Shown one piece after another: positions 6,385 through 13,541 of a stretch of 17,785 nucleotides of DNA. Numbering within the stretch: position 1 is the stretch's first letter; every line of letters begins with the position of its first letter. The stretch is from CAXRDE01 sp964342365 (lineage in GTDB: Bacteria > Cyanobacteriota > Sericytochromatia > UBA7694). The DNA is taken from NCBI GenBank assembly GCA_964342365.1, contig CAYFGW010000084.1:1-17785 (forward strand). The letters run 5' to 3'. The position numbers and the translations under genes are program-made. Under the pieces are notes generated by a model. That model was not told where the DNA came from and searched no databases. It saw only the letters and a list, made by a program, of their open reading frames with translations.

Positions 6385-7014
6385 TTATCCTTTATTGGCC
6401 AGCAGTGCGCGGCCGTGCATGTAAACGTCAGAAATTTCACGGGCGTATTGTTTGGCAAAGCCTGCGGAGGTGAGTAAATGAAAAATTTGCTCTTCGTCCA
6501 TGCGCACCTGGAAAGAGTGAGTCAGGCGAATAAAGCGGTAATAGCGCTCCCAGTCTTTGCCCCCGAGGACGTCCTTGTGAGCATGCTGGCAAAATTCGTC
6601 AAAGGCCCGCTGAATTTTGGGAGTTAGCTGAGGCTTGAGTTTATCGAGGGATTTGATGTTCAGGCGCAAACGGCTTTTATGACGACGGTTATAGTCTTTG
6701 AGTAATTTTTCAGTAACGGTTTTGGCCATCTCGCTATACACCGCATAATCCGGCATTTCCATCTGCCATTCGGGGCGGCTCATGCGCAAATGAACGTGTT
6801 TCACGTCCGTGCGTTTGGCGCTGACAATACTGATTTCGAGATCCTTTTCGCCATATCCGGGAGCTTTCAAGTGGAGCACCAGCGTGTTTTCACCATCCAG
6901 GGCTTCCATGGTGCCAGAGTAACCTTCTAAATCCTGGGCCACTTCCGTTAAACGTTCAATAAAAACATGGGGGCTGGTATTGGGCTTGATTTTAATGGGG
7001 GGATACTGCTGCAT
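6385..7014 (-). CDS. Uncharacterised 209-aa protein in the shell protein/mevalonate operon
   Basis: I do not recognise a family. The protein is soluble, with no signal peptide or membrane segment. The first ~80 residues look like a mixed alpha/beta domain, with alternating hydrophobic strands (NTLVLHLKA, LEISIVSA, VHLRMS) around a conserved-looking RPEW at 80-83. Residues ~95-120 are strongly basic (KDYNRRHKSRLRLN). The rest is predicted helical and rich in aromatics (WERYYRFIR, about 154-162). The start ATG shares its A with the stop of the preceding gene (TAATG), with GAGGAG upstream, so the two are translationally coupled. Six bases separate it from the shell-protein gene. It could be a partner or regulator of the shell protein; that rests on position only. 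Confidence 0.75.
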   Translation of the reverse strand: MQQYPPIKIKPNTSPHVFIERLTEVAQDLEGYSGTMEALDGENTLVLHLKAPGYGEKDLEISIVSAKRTDVKHVHLRMSRPEWQMEMPDYAVYSEMAKTVTEKLLKDYNRRHKSRLRLNIKSLDKLKPQLTPKIQRAFDEFCQHAHKDVLGGKDWERYYRFIRLTHSFQVRMDEEQIFHLLTSAGFAKQYAREISDVYMHGRALLANKG

Positions 7015-7340
7015 TACACGTCTCCTCGGATTTTTTCCTGTAACAGCTGAAACACCAGATCGTGATCTTCGGGGGTGAGGATGGGATTCACGGGATTGCC
7101 CAGATCAAGCACAATTTCCTTGTTTTTACTCATGCGCTGGGCATCGTAGTGGTACCAGTAAGGCTCAAATCCCATGCCCCAGATGCGGAACTGTCCGCCC
7201 AAAGGTCCCAGGTTTTTTTCGCTCACCTCGCGGATATCGCTGTAAGCAATACGCTTACTGCCCAGGGGAAAATAATAGGCCTTGATGGTCATGGCCACGT
7301 CGTCGCAAACCACGTAACGATCTTCATAAAGTATGCTCAT
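7014..7340 (-). CDS. PH-like domain protein of unknown function (108 aa)
   Basis: This small soluble protein has beta strands (YVVCDDVAMTIKAYYFP, KRIAYSDIREV), a glycine-rich turn (LGPLGGQFRIWG, 45-56), an aromatic stretch (EPYWYHYD) and a C-terminal helix, the order expected of a pleckstrin-homology-like fold. It resembles a widespread family of about 100-aa uncharacterised bacterial proteins with the pattern 'I.Y..I..V......G...G..R.WG...YW...D..R'. It is the first gene of the operon. A promoter lies at 7358-7387 and an AGAGGT ribosome-binding site is just upstream of the ATG. Its stop overlaps the next start by one base. Function is unknown; the family match is from memory of the pattern. 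Confidence 0.72.
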   Translation of the reverse strand: MSILYEDRYVVCDDVAMTIKAYYFPLGSKRIAYSDIREVSEKNLGPLGGQFRIWGMGFEPYWYHYDAQRMSKNKEIVLDLGNPVNPILTPEDHDLVFQLLQEKIRGDV

Positions 7341-7357
7341 GCAATTACCTCTGCTGA

Positions 7358-7387
7358 ATTATACCGTATCGTTCAAAGCGCTGTAAA
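7358..7387 (-). promoter_or_regulatory. Promoter of the shell protein/mevalonate operon
   Basis: On the minus strand TTTACA (7387-7382, 5/6 of the -35) and a perfect TATAAT (7363-7358) are 18 bases apart. The start would be near 7351, leaving a leader of about 11 bases that contains AGAGGT before the ATG at 7340. ATACGGTAT, a short palindrome, overlaps the -10. No equally good promoter was seen before the next four genes, supporting one transcript from 7351 to about 3471. Confidence 0.62.
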
Positions 7388-7431
7388 AATCCCGCTAATT
7401 AAGCCTTTAAGCTTTGTATAGCCCCTATCTT

Positions 7432-7443
7432 ATAAGTACTTAT
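7432..7443. promoter_or_regulatory. 12-bp perfect palindrome upstream of topoisomerase IB
   Basis: ATAAGTACTTAT is a perfect palindrome 33 bases before the topoisomerase start codon and just upstream of a -10-like TAAAAT at 7451-7456. It could be a regulator site or part of the -35 region. No second copy was noticed. Confidence 0.3.
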
Positions 7444-7476
7444 TAGCTCCTAAAATGATAGATAGGAGAGCCTATT

Positions 7477-8568
7477 ATGAAACAATTAGCGGTTTTAGAG
7501 CAGTTATATCAGACACCACGTCAGTGTGCTGAGCAGCAGCAGTTGATCTATCTTGAGGGCGACGTGCCCGGTTTTCTGCGCAAGCGTTGGGGCAGAGGTT
7601 TCAGGTATTTTGATCCGGAAGGTAAGGCGGTTAAATCTCCCGAAATCAAGCAGCGTTTGGCGGATATTGAAGCACCGCCTGCCTGGAAAAATGTCTGGCT
7701 GGCACCGGAAGATAACTTTCACGTGCTGGCTAGAGGAAACGATGTGGCAGGCAGAACACAGTATACCTACCACCCCCGCTGGTTGGATTATCGCAATCGT
7801 CTGAAATATTATCATTTGCTCACCTTCAGCGAAAGTTTGCCCCGTTTGCGCCGCCGCGCTTATGGGCAACTGAATAACCCTTATAAAAAGACTGCGCCAA
7901 AAGAAACCGTATTGGCGCTGATGGTAATGCTATTGGACAAGGGAGCGCTGCGGATTGGCAGCGAATACTATTATGAGCAGCGAGAAACGGTGGGGCTCAC
8001 CACATTATTGTGGGAGCACGTGACGCTGAAAGGACCTCGCATTGAACTGTGCTATCTCGCCAAGTCCGGCAAGGAACGCTGTATCCGGATTCAAAATAAA
8101 AAGCTGGCGGGTATGTTAAGGGCATTGCGCACCGATTCCCGTGAGCAAGACCGTGTGTTTCGTTATGACGATGCTCAGGGGCAAAAACAAACTCTTTCCG
8201 GGGAGCAGCTTAACCACTATCTTAACGGTTTTAGTGCTTTTGCCATCTCGGCCAAGGATTTTCGCACCTGGATTGGTACCCTGACCGCCTATCGCTGTAT
8301 GCGCAAGGGCGTGGTCTCTGAAGATGCACCTACCCTTTCTGAAATAGAATCTCGCACTGCTGAAGTACTGGGAAATACCCCTGCGGTAGCCCGGAGCTCG
8401 TATATCCACTCAGATCTGATGGCCTTGTACAAAAGCGGAGATTTTGAAGATTATTATCAAAAGCTAACCACGTCGCAGCGCAAAGCTTACTTTTCTAAAG
8501 ACGAAGCAGAACTCCAGGAGCTACTGCTTGTCTTATTTGAGGAAAAAATGGCTTACTTAACCCAGTAA
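7477..8568 (+). CDS. Type IB DNA topoisomerase (poxvirus/bacterial type)
   Basis: The 363-aa enzyme relaxes supercoiled DNA by a single-strand cut with a 3'-phosphotyrosine link, without ATP. The N-terminal DNA-clamp domain is at about 25-115 and the catalytic tyrosine-recombinase-like domain at 120-330. Catalytic residues seen are Arg159 (LRIGSEYY), Lys196/Lys199 (YLAKSGKER), Arg263 (KDFRTWIGTLTA) and the nucleophile Tyr309 (SSYIHSDL). Where most relatives have an Asn before the SYGLTTL motif, this one has Arg (EQRETVGLTTL, 167-177). AGGAG lies 9 bases upstream of the ATG. The gene is convergent with the repeat-protein gene, with only four bases between the stops. Confidence 0.9.
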   Translation: MKQLAVLEQLYQTPRQCAEQQQLIYLEGDVPGFLRKRWGRGFRYFDPEGKAVKSPEIKQRLADIEAPPAWKNVWLAPEDNFHVLARGNDVAGRTQYTYHPRWLDYRNRLKYYHLLTFSESLPRLRRRAYGQLNNPYKKTAPKETVLALMVMLLDKGALRIGSEYYYEQRETVGLTTLLWEHVTLKGPRIELCYLAKSGKERCIRIQNKKLAGMLRALRTDSREQDRVFRYDDAQGQKQTLSGEQLNHYLNGFSAFAISAKDFRTWIGTLTAYRCMRKGVVSEDAPTLSEIESRTAEVLGNTPAVARSSYIHSDLMALYKSGDFEDYYQKLTTSQRKAYFSKDEAELQELLLVLFEEKMAYLTQ

Positions 8569-8572
8569 TTCT

Positions 8573-11272
8573 TTAACCGCCGCTTCCCACGGCTTCTGTT
8601 TCACTCAATGAGGGGCTTTGGGGAGCTTCAGCTGCGGGTTGCACATCGCTGTTTTGCGCGGCTTCGCTGTCTTTACTTTGATAATAGAGATAGTATCCAC
8701 CTGCTCCGGCCACGGCCAGAACGCCCAGGGTAGCAAAGGGATGTTTGACCGCGCTTTGAACGATTTTTTCAGCACCTTTGCTGGCATAGCGAGCGGTACC
8801 TTCAATACCTGAACCCATTTTTTCAAAAACAAACGTGCCCGCTTTTTCCACGCCGGGCATGCCCAGCGCTTTACCTGCCATGGCCACACCGCCAGAACCT
8901 GCCAGGACCCCTGCGGTAGCCAGCCCGGCTGCGGCGGCTCCAGATTTGAGGCTGGGTTTTTCCACAAATTGTTTGCCCTGATCCACGGCCAGATCACCCA
9001 GCTTATACGCCGCCATGCCCAGTCCGATAGAAGCGGCAGTTTGTCCGCCTTTTTCAAACATTTTGACCGCTGCCTTTTCCAGAATGGGAATATTGGCAGC
9101 TTTTCCTGCCAGACCAATGGCTCCGGTACCCGATGCCGCGGCTGCCGTGCCCAGTCCGACCGCTTTTAAGCCAGACATTTCGTTGGGATCTTCTGCAAAG
9201 GCCTGCGCTTCTTTAAGGGCCATTTCACCCAGCTTATAAGAGGCGGCTCCCAGACCCACGGCACCAATGGTCTGGTACCCTTTGCTAAAGAGTTTGTCTG
9301 CACCGGACAGTCCCGCTTTGTTGGCCAGAATATGAGCGCCGCCCGTCATGGCTGCGGCTGCGCCGGTGGCTTTCGCGGTGTTTTTCAGGGTCAGTCCATT
9401 TTCTTTAAGATCGTCCAGGCTGTTTTTAGCCAGTGCGCCCCCGCCGGCAATCAGGCCAGCTCCCAGACCCACGTCTGCATGTTCCCAGAGTTCAACCCCC
9501 GTGGCGTTTTCTGCCAGGGAAACGGCGGCAGCGCCAGAGGCCGCTGCCCCTGCACCAAAGCCGAGGGCTTTTGCTCCGGTTTTGAGGTCATCTGTATCTG
9601 CCAGGAAGTTTTTGCCTTCTTCGAGGGCTTTTTCTCCCAGTTTAAAGGCGGCAGCACCCGCCCCCAGAGAAAGAACGCCCTGAGCGCCGCGCTCTCCAAT
9701 AGCCTCACCTGCTTTTTGCGAGAATTTGCCCACAGCCAGCTGAGAACCGCCGGTGAGCAGAAGTCCAGCTCCCGTGGCCTTACCCACGTTCTTAAAGGTG
9801 AGCCCGTTCTCTTTGAGGTCTTCCACGGTATGTTTTGTGAGAGCTGCTCCTCCGGCCAGCAGGGCCGAGGCGCCAATGACGTCAAGATTTTTAGGGAAAA
9901 CGGCCATCAGCTTCTCAGAACCTGTGGCGTAGCCCACCAGCGACGTACCTCCGGTCACGGCGGCTACGCCGGCGGTAAATTCCGCAGCGCCAATGGCATC
10001 ATTCATGAGCCCTTTGCCCGTGGTTAATCGGCGCACACCGTCAGCGGCTGCTCCCACACCGGAAGCCGCTACCAGTCCTCCAGCGCCTACCAGACCGGCT
10101 TTCGAGGTGAAAATATATTTAACAGGGCCAGTGAGGGCACGGTCCATGCCGGGAATATTAAAGTTGCGGCCAATCATCTCCAGGCCGCCCAGCGCTCCGG
10201 TAGCACCCCCCGCTATTTTGGCACTGGCCAACCATTTATTGGTGTCTTCTTGACCAAATTCTCGAATACCGTCTTGCAGCGCGTAAATGCCGCCAGCCAT
10301 GGCCACACCACCGGTGACGGCCTTGACGTTATTCTTCATCCACTCTGCTGTTCCCGTTAGGGCTTTGTCCGCCACGGGAATATTATAGGTGCGGCCCACC
10401 ATTTCCACACCGCCCAGGCCTGCGATGGAAGCGCCGGCCAGTTTGGCGCCACCCAGAAGGCTCTTGCCTTCTTCAATGTCTTTTAAACCGCTGGCGCCCA
10501 GCGCTGCTCCAGCACCGGTAATGGCCACGCCGCCCAGACCGCCCGCATTGTCTTTTGCAAATTCAGCCACGGCTTTTGCGGGTGTGCTCAAAATGCCCTT
10601 CAGGGGTCCCACATCGTAGTTGTGCGCCATGATTTCAGCGCCGCCCAGGGTGCCGACTCCCGCGCCTACGAGTTTGCCTGCGCCCATGAGGTAGTTTTCG
10701 TTTTTAATATCCTGTACGCCTGAATTGGCCAGATAAGCGCTGCCGGCCATGGTGCCAGCGCCGAGCACGCCGAGGCCGTGGTTGTGTAAAAATTTACCTG
10801 TAGCGGCCGCAGGGCCGCTTAAAGCACTTTTGAGGACGGGGATATCGTAGTTGCGCCCGATCAATTCAGCCCCCCCGAGTCCCAACACCACTGAACCGGT
10901 GCCTTCCAGGGCAGCCCGCGTGGTGTTACCTTCTTTGTACGCTGCCACAGCGTCTTCCATTAAAAGAGCCGAAGCCGCCAGCGCTGCGCCGCCACCCACT
11001 GCCTTACCATTTTTGACAAACACCGTGTTCACGGCTTCTTGTACCGCCGGAATGGCTTTCACAGTTTTATTGATTGCAGAGCCGGTGGCAATGGTTCCCA
11101 CCACGCCGCCTGCACCAGTCAGCAGCATATTGTCACCAATAAAGGTGCCTTCGCGGGTGTTCTCTTTGACCGTGTCCCCAATGGTTTTGCCTATTTTTTC
11201 AAGGGTTGAATCAATTTGAGGAGGGGCGGCTTTGACGTTGTTGAGGGGGGCAGAAGAAGGGTTGATATTCAT
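8573..11272 (-). CDS. Giant Gly/Ala-rich repeat protein with one C-terminal membrane helix (899 aa, unknown)
   Basis: Nearly the whole protein (~50-842) is a chain of about eleven units of 65-78 residues. In the N-terminal half each unit ends in a copy of LGGxExxGRxYxIP (132-145, 209-222, 286-299, 361-374). The C-terminal half has KLGExALxEGxxF (544-556, 680-692, 757-769) and a 136-residue repeat with LKENGLTxKNxxKATG (486-501, 622-637). Units alternate glycine-zipper-like hydrophobic helices with short charged, mostly acidic connectors. A membrane helix is predicted at 844-865, then an acidic tail. There is no N-terminal signal peptide. Codons differ between repeats, so duplication is old. 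Function is unknown. Glycine-zipper helices suggest membrane insertion, pore formation or self-assembly; a scaffold is also possible. It is divergent from the GH3 gene. Confidence 0.8.
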   Translation of the reverse strand: MNINPSSAPLNNVKAAPPQIDSTLEKIGKTIGDTVKENTREGTFIGDNMLLTGAGGVVGTIATGSAINKTVKAIPAVQEAVNTVFVKNGKAVGGGAALAASALLMEDAVAAYKEGNTTRAALEGTGSVVLGLGGAELIGRNYDIPVLKSALSGPAAATGKFLHNHGLGVLGAGTMAGSAYLANSGVQDIKNENYLMGAGKLVGAGVGTLGGAEIMAHNYDVGPLKGILSTPAKAVAEFAKDNAGGLGGVAITGAGAALGASGLKDIEEGKSLLGGAKLAGASIAGLGGVEMVGRTYNIPVADKALTGTAEWMKNNVKAVTGGVAMAGGIYALQDGIREFGQEDTNKWLASAKIAGGATGALGGLEMIGRNFNIPGMDRALTGPVKYIFTSKAGLVGAGGLVAASGVGAAADGVRRLTTGKGLMNDAIGAAEFTAGVAAVTGGTSLVGYATGSEKLMAVFPKNLDVIGASALLAGGAALTKHTVEDLKENGLTFKNVGKATGAGLLLTGGSQLAVGKFSQKAGEAIGERGAQGVLSLGAGAAAFKLGEKALEEGKNFLADTDDLKTGAKALGFGAGAAASGAAAVSLAENATGVELWEHADVGLGAGLIAGGGALAKNSLDDLKENGLTLKNTAKATGAAAAMTGGAHILANKAGLSGADKLFSKGYQTIGAVGLGAASYKLGEMALKEAQAFAEDPNEMSGLKAVGLGTAAAASGTGAIGLAGKAANIPILEKAAVKMFEKGGQTAASIGLGMAAYKLGDLAVDQGKQFVEKPSLKSGAAAAGLATAGVLAGSGGVAMAGKALGMPGVEKAGTFVFEKMGSGIEGTARYASKGAEKIVQSAVKHPFATLGVLAVAGAGGYYLYYQSKDSEAAQNSDVQPAAEAPQSPSLSETEAVGSGG

Positions 11273-11304
11273 GAGCGCTACTCTTTGTTTCGTGTTATTT
11301 TCTA

Positions 11305-11312
11305 ATTATAGT
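11305..11312. promoter_or_regulatory. Overlapping divergent -10 boxes between the repeat protein and GH3 genes
   Basis: The minus strand has a perfect TATAAT (11310-11305), 32 bases before the repeat-protein ATG at 11272. The + strand has TATAGT (11307-11312), 54 bases before the GH3 ATG at 11367. Clear -35 boxes were not found for either. The two sites overlap, so the promoters could compete. Confidence 0.35.
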
Positions 11313-11366
11313 CTGAAGTCAATAAGATCTTGTGCTCAGCATTTCAAAACACCCGGAGGTCACGCT

Positions 11367-13016
11367 ATGTCTTTTAAAGGTAACCTGTCTCAACTGCTGA
11401 GAACTCCTCTTGCTCGCCGTTTTCAAAAGGCCCTGCGCAACCCGGAACAGGCCCAATGGACAAAGCTGAAGGAAATTCTTGAAAATAATGCCAACACCGA
11501 GTTTGGTCAGGCTCACGGCTTCGATAAAATAAGTTCTGTGGCCGACTATCAGGCACAGGTACCCATTCAAAATTATGAGGCTATCAGGCCCTGGGTGCAA
11601 CGCATGTTGGAGGGCGAGTCCAACGTACTCACTTTTCAGGATCCTATTTACTATTGTGTGACCTCGGGAACTTCGGGAGTGCCCAAGCCGAGTCCCATTA
11701 CACCCGCTTATCGCGATGAATACCAGAGCGTGGTGCAAACCTTTTTGTATTACGTTTATGCGGAAACCCCTGAAGCTTTTGATCATCAAATTTTGTACTT
11801 CAACGGTTCTGCAGAAATCGGGAAAACCCCTGCCGGTATTGATACAGGAACCATGAGCGGGTTTAACAGTAAAAATTTACCGCCCCTGCTGAAAAAGTTT
11901 TACGCCGTTCCCTACGAGCTGATGACTATTCAGCACACCGAAAGCCGTCATTTTTGCGTGGCTCTGTTGGCACTGGCTCAGCGGGTGTCCATGATGATCG
12001 CCATCACCGCTTCCCCCATGATTTTATTTGCGCAAACCCTGCAAAAAGAAGGGGAGCGTTTGCTACACCATTTAGAAAAAGGGACCTTGCCTGAAGATAT
12101 CCAGCTCAGCTCCGCAGAACGGGCTCTCATAGAATCACGCTTAAAACCTCGGCCAGAGCGTGCCCGTGAGTTACGCCAGCTGTATGTGAATCAACAGTTA
12201 GAACCCGTACATATCTGGCCAGAGCTGTCGCTTATGATCTGCTGGAAAAGCAGTTCTGCGGGCAGTCTTGTGCCCACGCTGGAACGTTATTTTCCGAATA
12301 TCCCCATTCAGGACGCGATCTACTCTGCCACCGAAGGATGGTGTAACGTGCCTTATACCCGCAAGCATGTGGGCGGGCCACTGGCCATTCACGCTCACTT
12401 TTACGAATTTATTGATATTCATGACGCCGCTGAACGGGTTAAGCAGGTGCACGAATTAGAACCGGGCAAGCAGTATCGGATTATTTACACCACTAATGGC
12501 GGCATGTACCGTTACGATATCGGAGACATTATGGCGGTGAGTCATTATGTACACAACACGCCGAGCGTTTACTTCGTGCGCAAAGCGGGAGAGTTTTCCA
12601 ATATGGGGGGAGAGCATCTGGATGGTGCACAGGTGGTCAAAGCGGTACAAGCTGCGTCACAAGACGTAAAACACCCGCTGGCTTTTTACGCGATGGTGCC
12701 TGACAGCACCCAATTTCCACCCCATTACCGTCTCTACATAGAGCCTGAACGAGCACTTTCTCCGGAGCAACAGGCCCGGTTTGCCGCCTATGTGGACGCC
12801 CATCTGGGAAATCACAACGCCGAATATCTGGCCAAACGGCAAGATGCCCAGCTCAATTCGGTGCAGGTTTATATGTTGGACGAGGGAAGTCTGGCCAAAT
12901 GGCGGCAACACCGTGTTCGCGGTGGCGCAGACGAGGCCCAGCTAAAACCTCCCAGTTTATTGTCCGGTCTGGACAAGTGGGAGGCGCTGGGCCTCAATAT
13001 GAATTGTACGAATTGA
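11367..13016 (+). CDS. GH3-family acyl-adenylating enzyme
   Basis: The 549-aa cytosolic protein belongs to the GH3 branch of the ANL superfamily. In plants these enzymes activate carboxylic acids such as auxin or jasmonate with ATP and join them to amino acids. The three nucleotide motifs are present: CVTSGTSGVPK (97-107), YSATEG (319-324) and YRYDIGD (381-387). MGGEHLDGAQVV follows at about 413-424. A possible C-terminal domain follows, and a basic WRQHRVRGGADEAQLKPP stretch lies near the end. The ATG at 11367 is preached by a GGAGGT 7 bases upstream; the longer frame from 11232 overlaps the divergent gene and is rejected. Bacterial members are mostly uncharacterised; acid and acceptor are unknown here. 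It ends 17 bp from the convergent small-gene pair. Confidence 0.88.
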   Translation: MSFKGNLSQLLRTPLARRFQKALRNPEQAQWTKLKEILENNANTEFGQAHGFDKISSVADYQAQVPIQNYEAIRPWVQRMLEGESNVLTFQDPIYYCVTSGTSGVPKPSPITPAYRDEYQSVVQTFLYYVYAETPEAFDHQILYFNGSAEIGKTPAGIDTGTMSGFNSKNLPPLLKKFYAVPYELMTIQHTESRHFCVALLALAQRVSMMIAITASPMILFAQTLQKEGERLLHHLEKGTLPEDIQLSSAERALIESRLKPRPERARELRQLYVNQQLEPVHIWPELSLMICWKSSSAGSLVPTLERYFPNIPIQDAIYSATEGWCNVPYTRKHVGGPLAIHAHFYEFIDIHDAAERVKQVHELEPGKQYRIIYTTNGGMYRYDIGDIMAVSHYVHNTPSVYFVRKAGEFSNMGGEHLDGAQVVKAVQAASQDVKHPLAFYAMVPDSTQFPPHYRLYIEPERALSPEQQARFAAYVDAHLGNHNAEYLAKRQDAQLNSVQVYMLDEGSLAKWRQHRVRGGADEAQLKPPSLLSGLDKWEALGLNMNCTN

Positions 13017-13033
13017 TAGTCGCTCACAAATGG

Positions 13034-13210
13034 TTACTCTAACAAGATACTCCGGACCTTAAGCACCGCTCCCGCTTTGAGGCGAGGAGGAAAACCATAA
13101 GCCTGACGCACGCGACAGGGTGCTGGTTCGATGGTGTGAGGGCACACCACGTTGTGCCGAATAAAACGTTTTATCTTACGGGGAATTCCCATCAGCTTCT
13201 TTTTTTTCAT
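13034..13210 (-). CDS. Small basic protein of 58 aa, second of a tandem pair
   Basis: I recognise no family. The protein opens with MKKKK, stays strongly basic to about residue 20 (KIKRFIRH), has two Cys (CPH, residues ~23; PCRVR, ~32) and ends in a basic hydrophobic tail. The Shine-Dalgarno AGGAGGTGATCC sits directly before the ATG and matches the full complement of the usual 16S rRNA 3' end, an exceptional fit, so the frame is very likely translated. The stop codon of the upstream small gene lies inside this site, giving tight coupling. Its small size and charge suggest nucleic-acid or ribosome binding, but this is only inference. No terminator was seen after it. Confidence 0.65.
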   Translation of the reverse strand: MKKKKLMGIPRKIKRFIRHNVVCPHTIEPAPCRVRQAYGFPPRLKAGAVLKVRSILLE

Positions 13211-13222
13211 GGATCACCTCCT
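13211..13222 (-). promoter_or_regulatory. Full-length Shine-Dalgarno overlapping the upstream stop codon
   Basis: AGGAGGTGATCC on the minus strand is complementary over 12 bases to the common 3' end of bacterial 16S rRNA (GGATCACCTCCT). The site ends directly before the ATG at 13210 and contains the TGA that ends the preceding gene, whose last two Arg codons (AGG AGG) are the core of the site. Confidence 0.8.
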
Positions 13223-13387
13223 GAATCGACGCATTTTTCTGGCTTCTTCTCTGCGCCAGCGGCGTTCGGGACGTATACGATGCTGTTTCTGTCTTTCGAT
13301 AAAATTCTCCACCTTCGCCTGAAAACTGTCCCCACAAAACATTACCTGGGGCATTTGATTATAAGAAACCTGAAGTCGTGTACGCAT
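13214..13387 (-). CDS. Small very basic protein of 57 aa, first of a tandem pair
   Basis: The family is unknown. Residues 1-20 look beta-like (MRTRLQVSYNQMPQVMFCGD). The rest is a predicted helix with a dense Arg/Lys tail (ERRWRREEARKMRRFRR, 41-57), suitable for binding RNA or DNA. GGAGGTG precedes the ATG by 4 bases. A good promoter (TTGAAA-N17-TAGAAT, 13440-13412) gives a leader of about 18 bases. The last Arg codons double as the ribosome-binding site of the next gene. Promoter, ribosome-binding sites and coupling support a real two-gene unit. Confidence 0.65.
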   Translation of the reverse strand: MRTRLQVSYNQMPQVMFCGDSFQAKVENFIERQKQHRIRPERRWRREEARKMRRFRR

Positions 13388-13411
13388 AAGCACCTCCGCC
13401 TGTTTTTTCTT

Positions 13412-13440
13412 ATTCTATGCGATAAGTGAATGTTTTTCAA
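13412..13440 (-). promoter_or_regulatory. Promoter of the small basic gene pair
   Basis: TTGAAA (13440-13435, 5/6) and TAGAAT (13417-13412, 5/6) lie 17 bases apart on the minus strand. The start would be near 13405, just upstream of the GGAGGTG ribosome-binding site at about 13391-13397. Confidence 0.6.
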
Positions 13441-13541
13441 AGTGAATTAAACAGTGTTTTATATTTAATTTATAAATACATTGACTTATGGAATTACCGA
13501 AATTCATTTCGTGAATGCAAAGGCGGTTTATGAGACTATTA

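Noticed and set aside
7351..7365. ATACGGTAT palindrome in the shell protein/mevalonate operon promoter as a LexA site
   Set aside because: The spacer between half-sites is 1 base, not 5 as in the lexA operators; there is no basis to call it a LexA box.
9332..10027. 231-codon + strand frame opposite the repeat protein, plus other long frames there
   Set aside because: These are shadows of the Gly/Ala-rich gene: GC-rich repetitive codons keep the opposite frames open. They have no ribosome-binding site and no recognisable domain.
8573..11272. DNA-level tandem repeat or CRISPR-like array
   Set aside because: The repeats are clear in the protein, but their nucleotide copies have diverged; no short identical repeats with unique spacers are present.
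11232..11366. Longer GH3 start at 11232
   Set aside because: It would overlap the repeat-protein gene and its upstream region; the ATG at 11367 has GGAGGT just before it and matches the usual family start.
13136..13429. 97-codon + strand frame over the small basic genes
   Set aside because: The minus strand carries two frames with strong promoter and Shine-Dalgarno sites; this frame has neither and is antisense to them.
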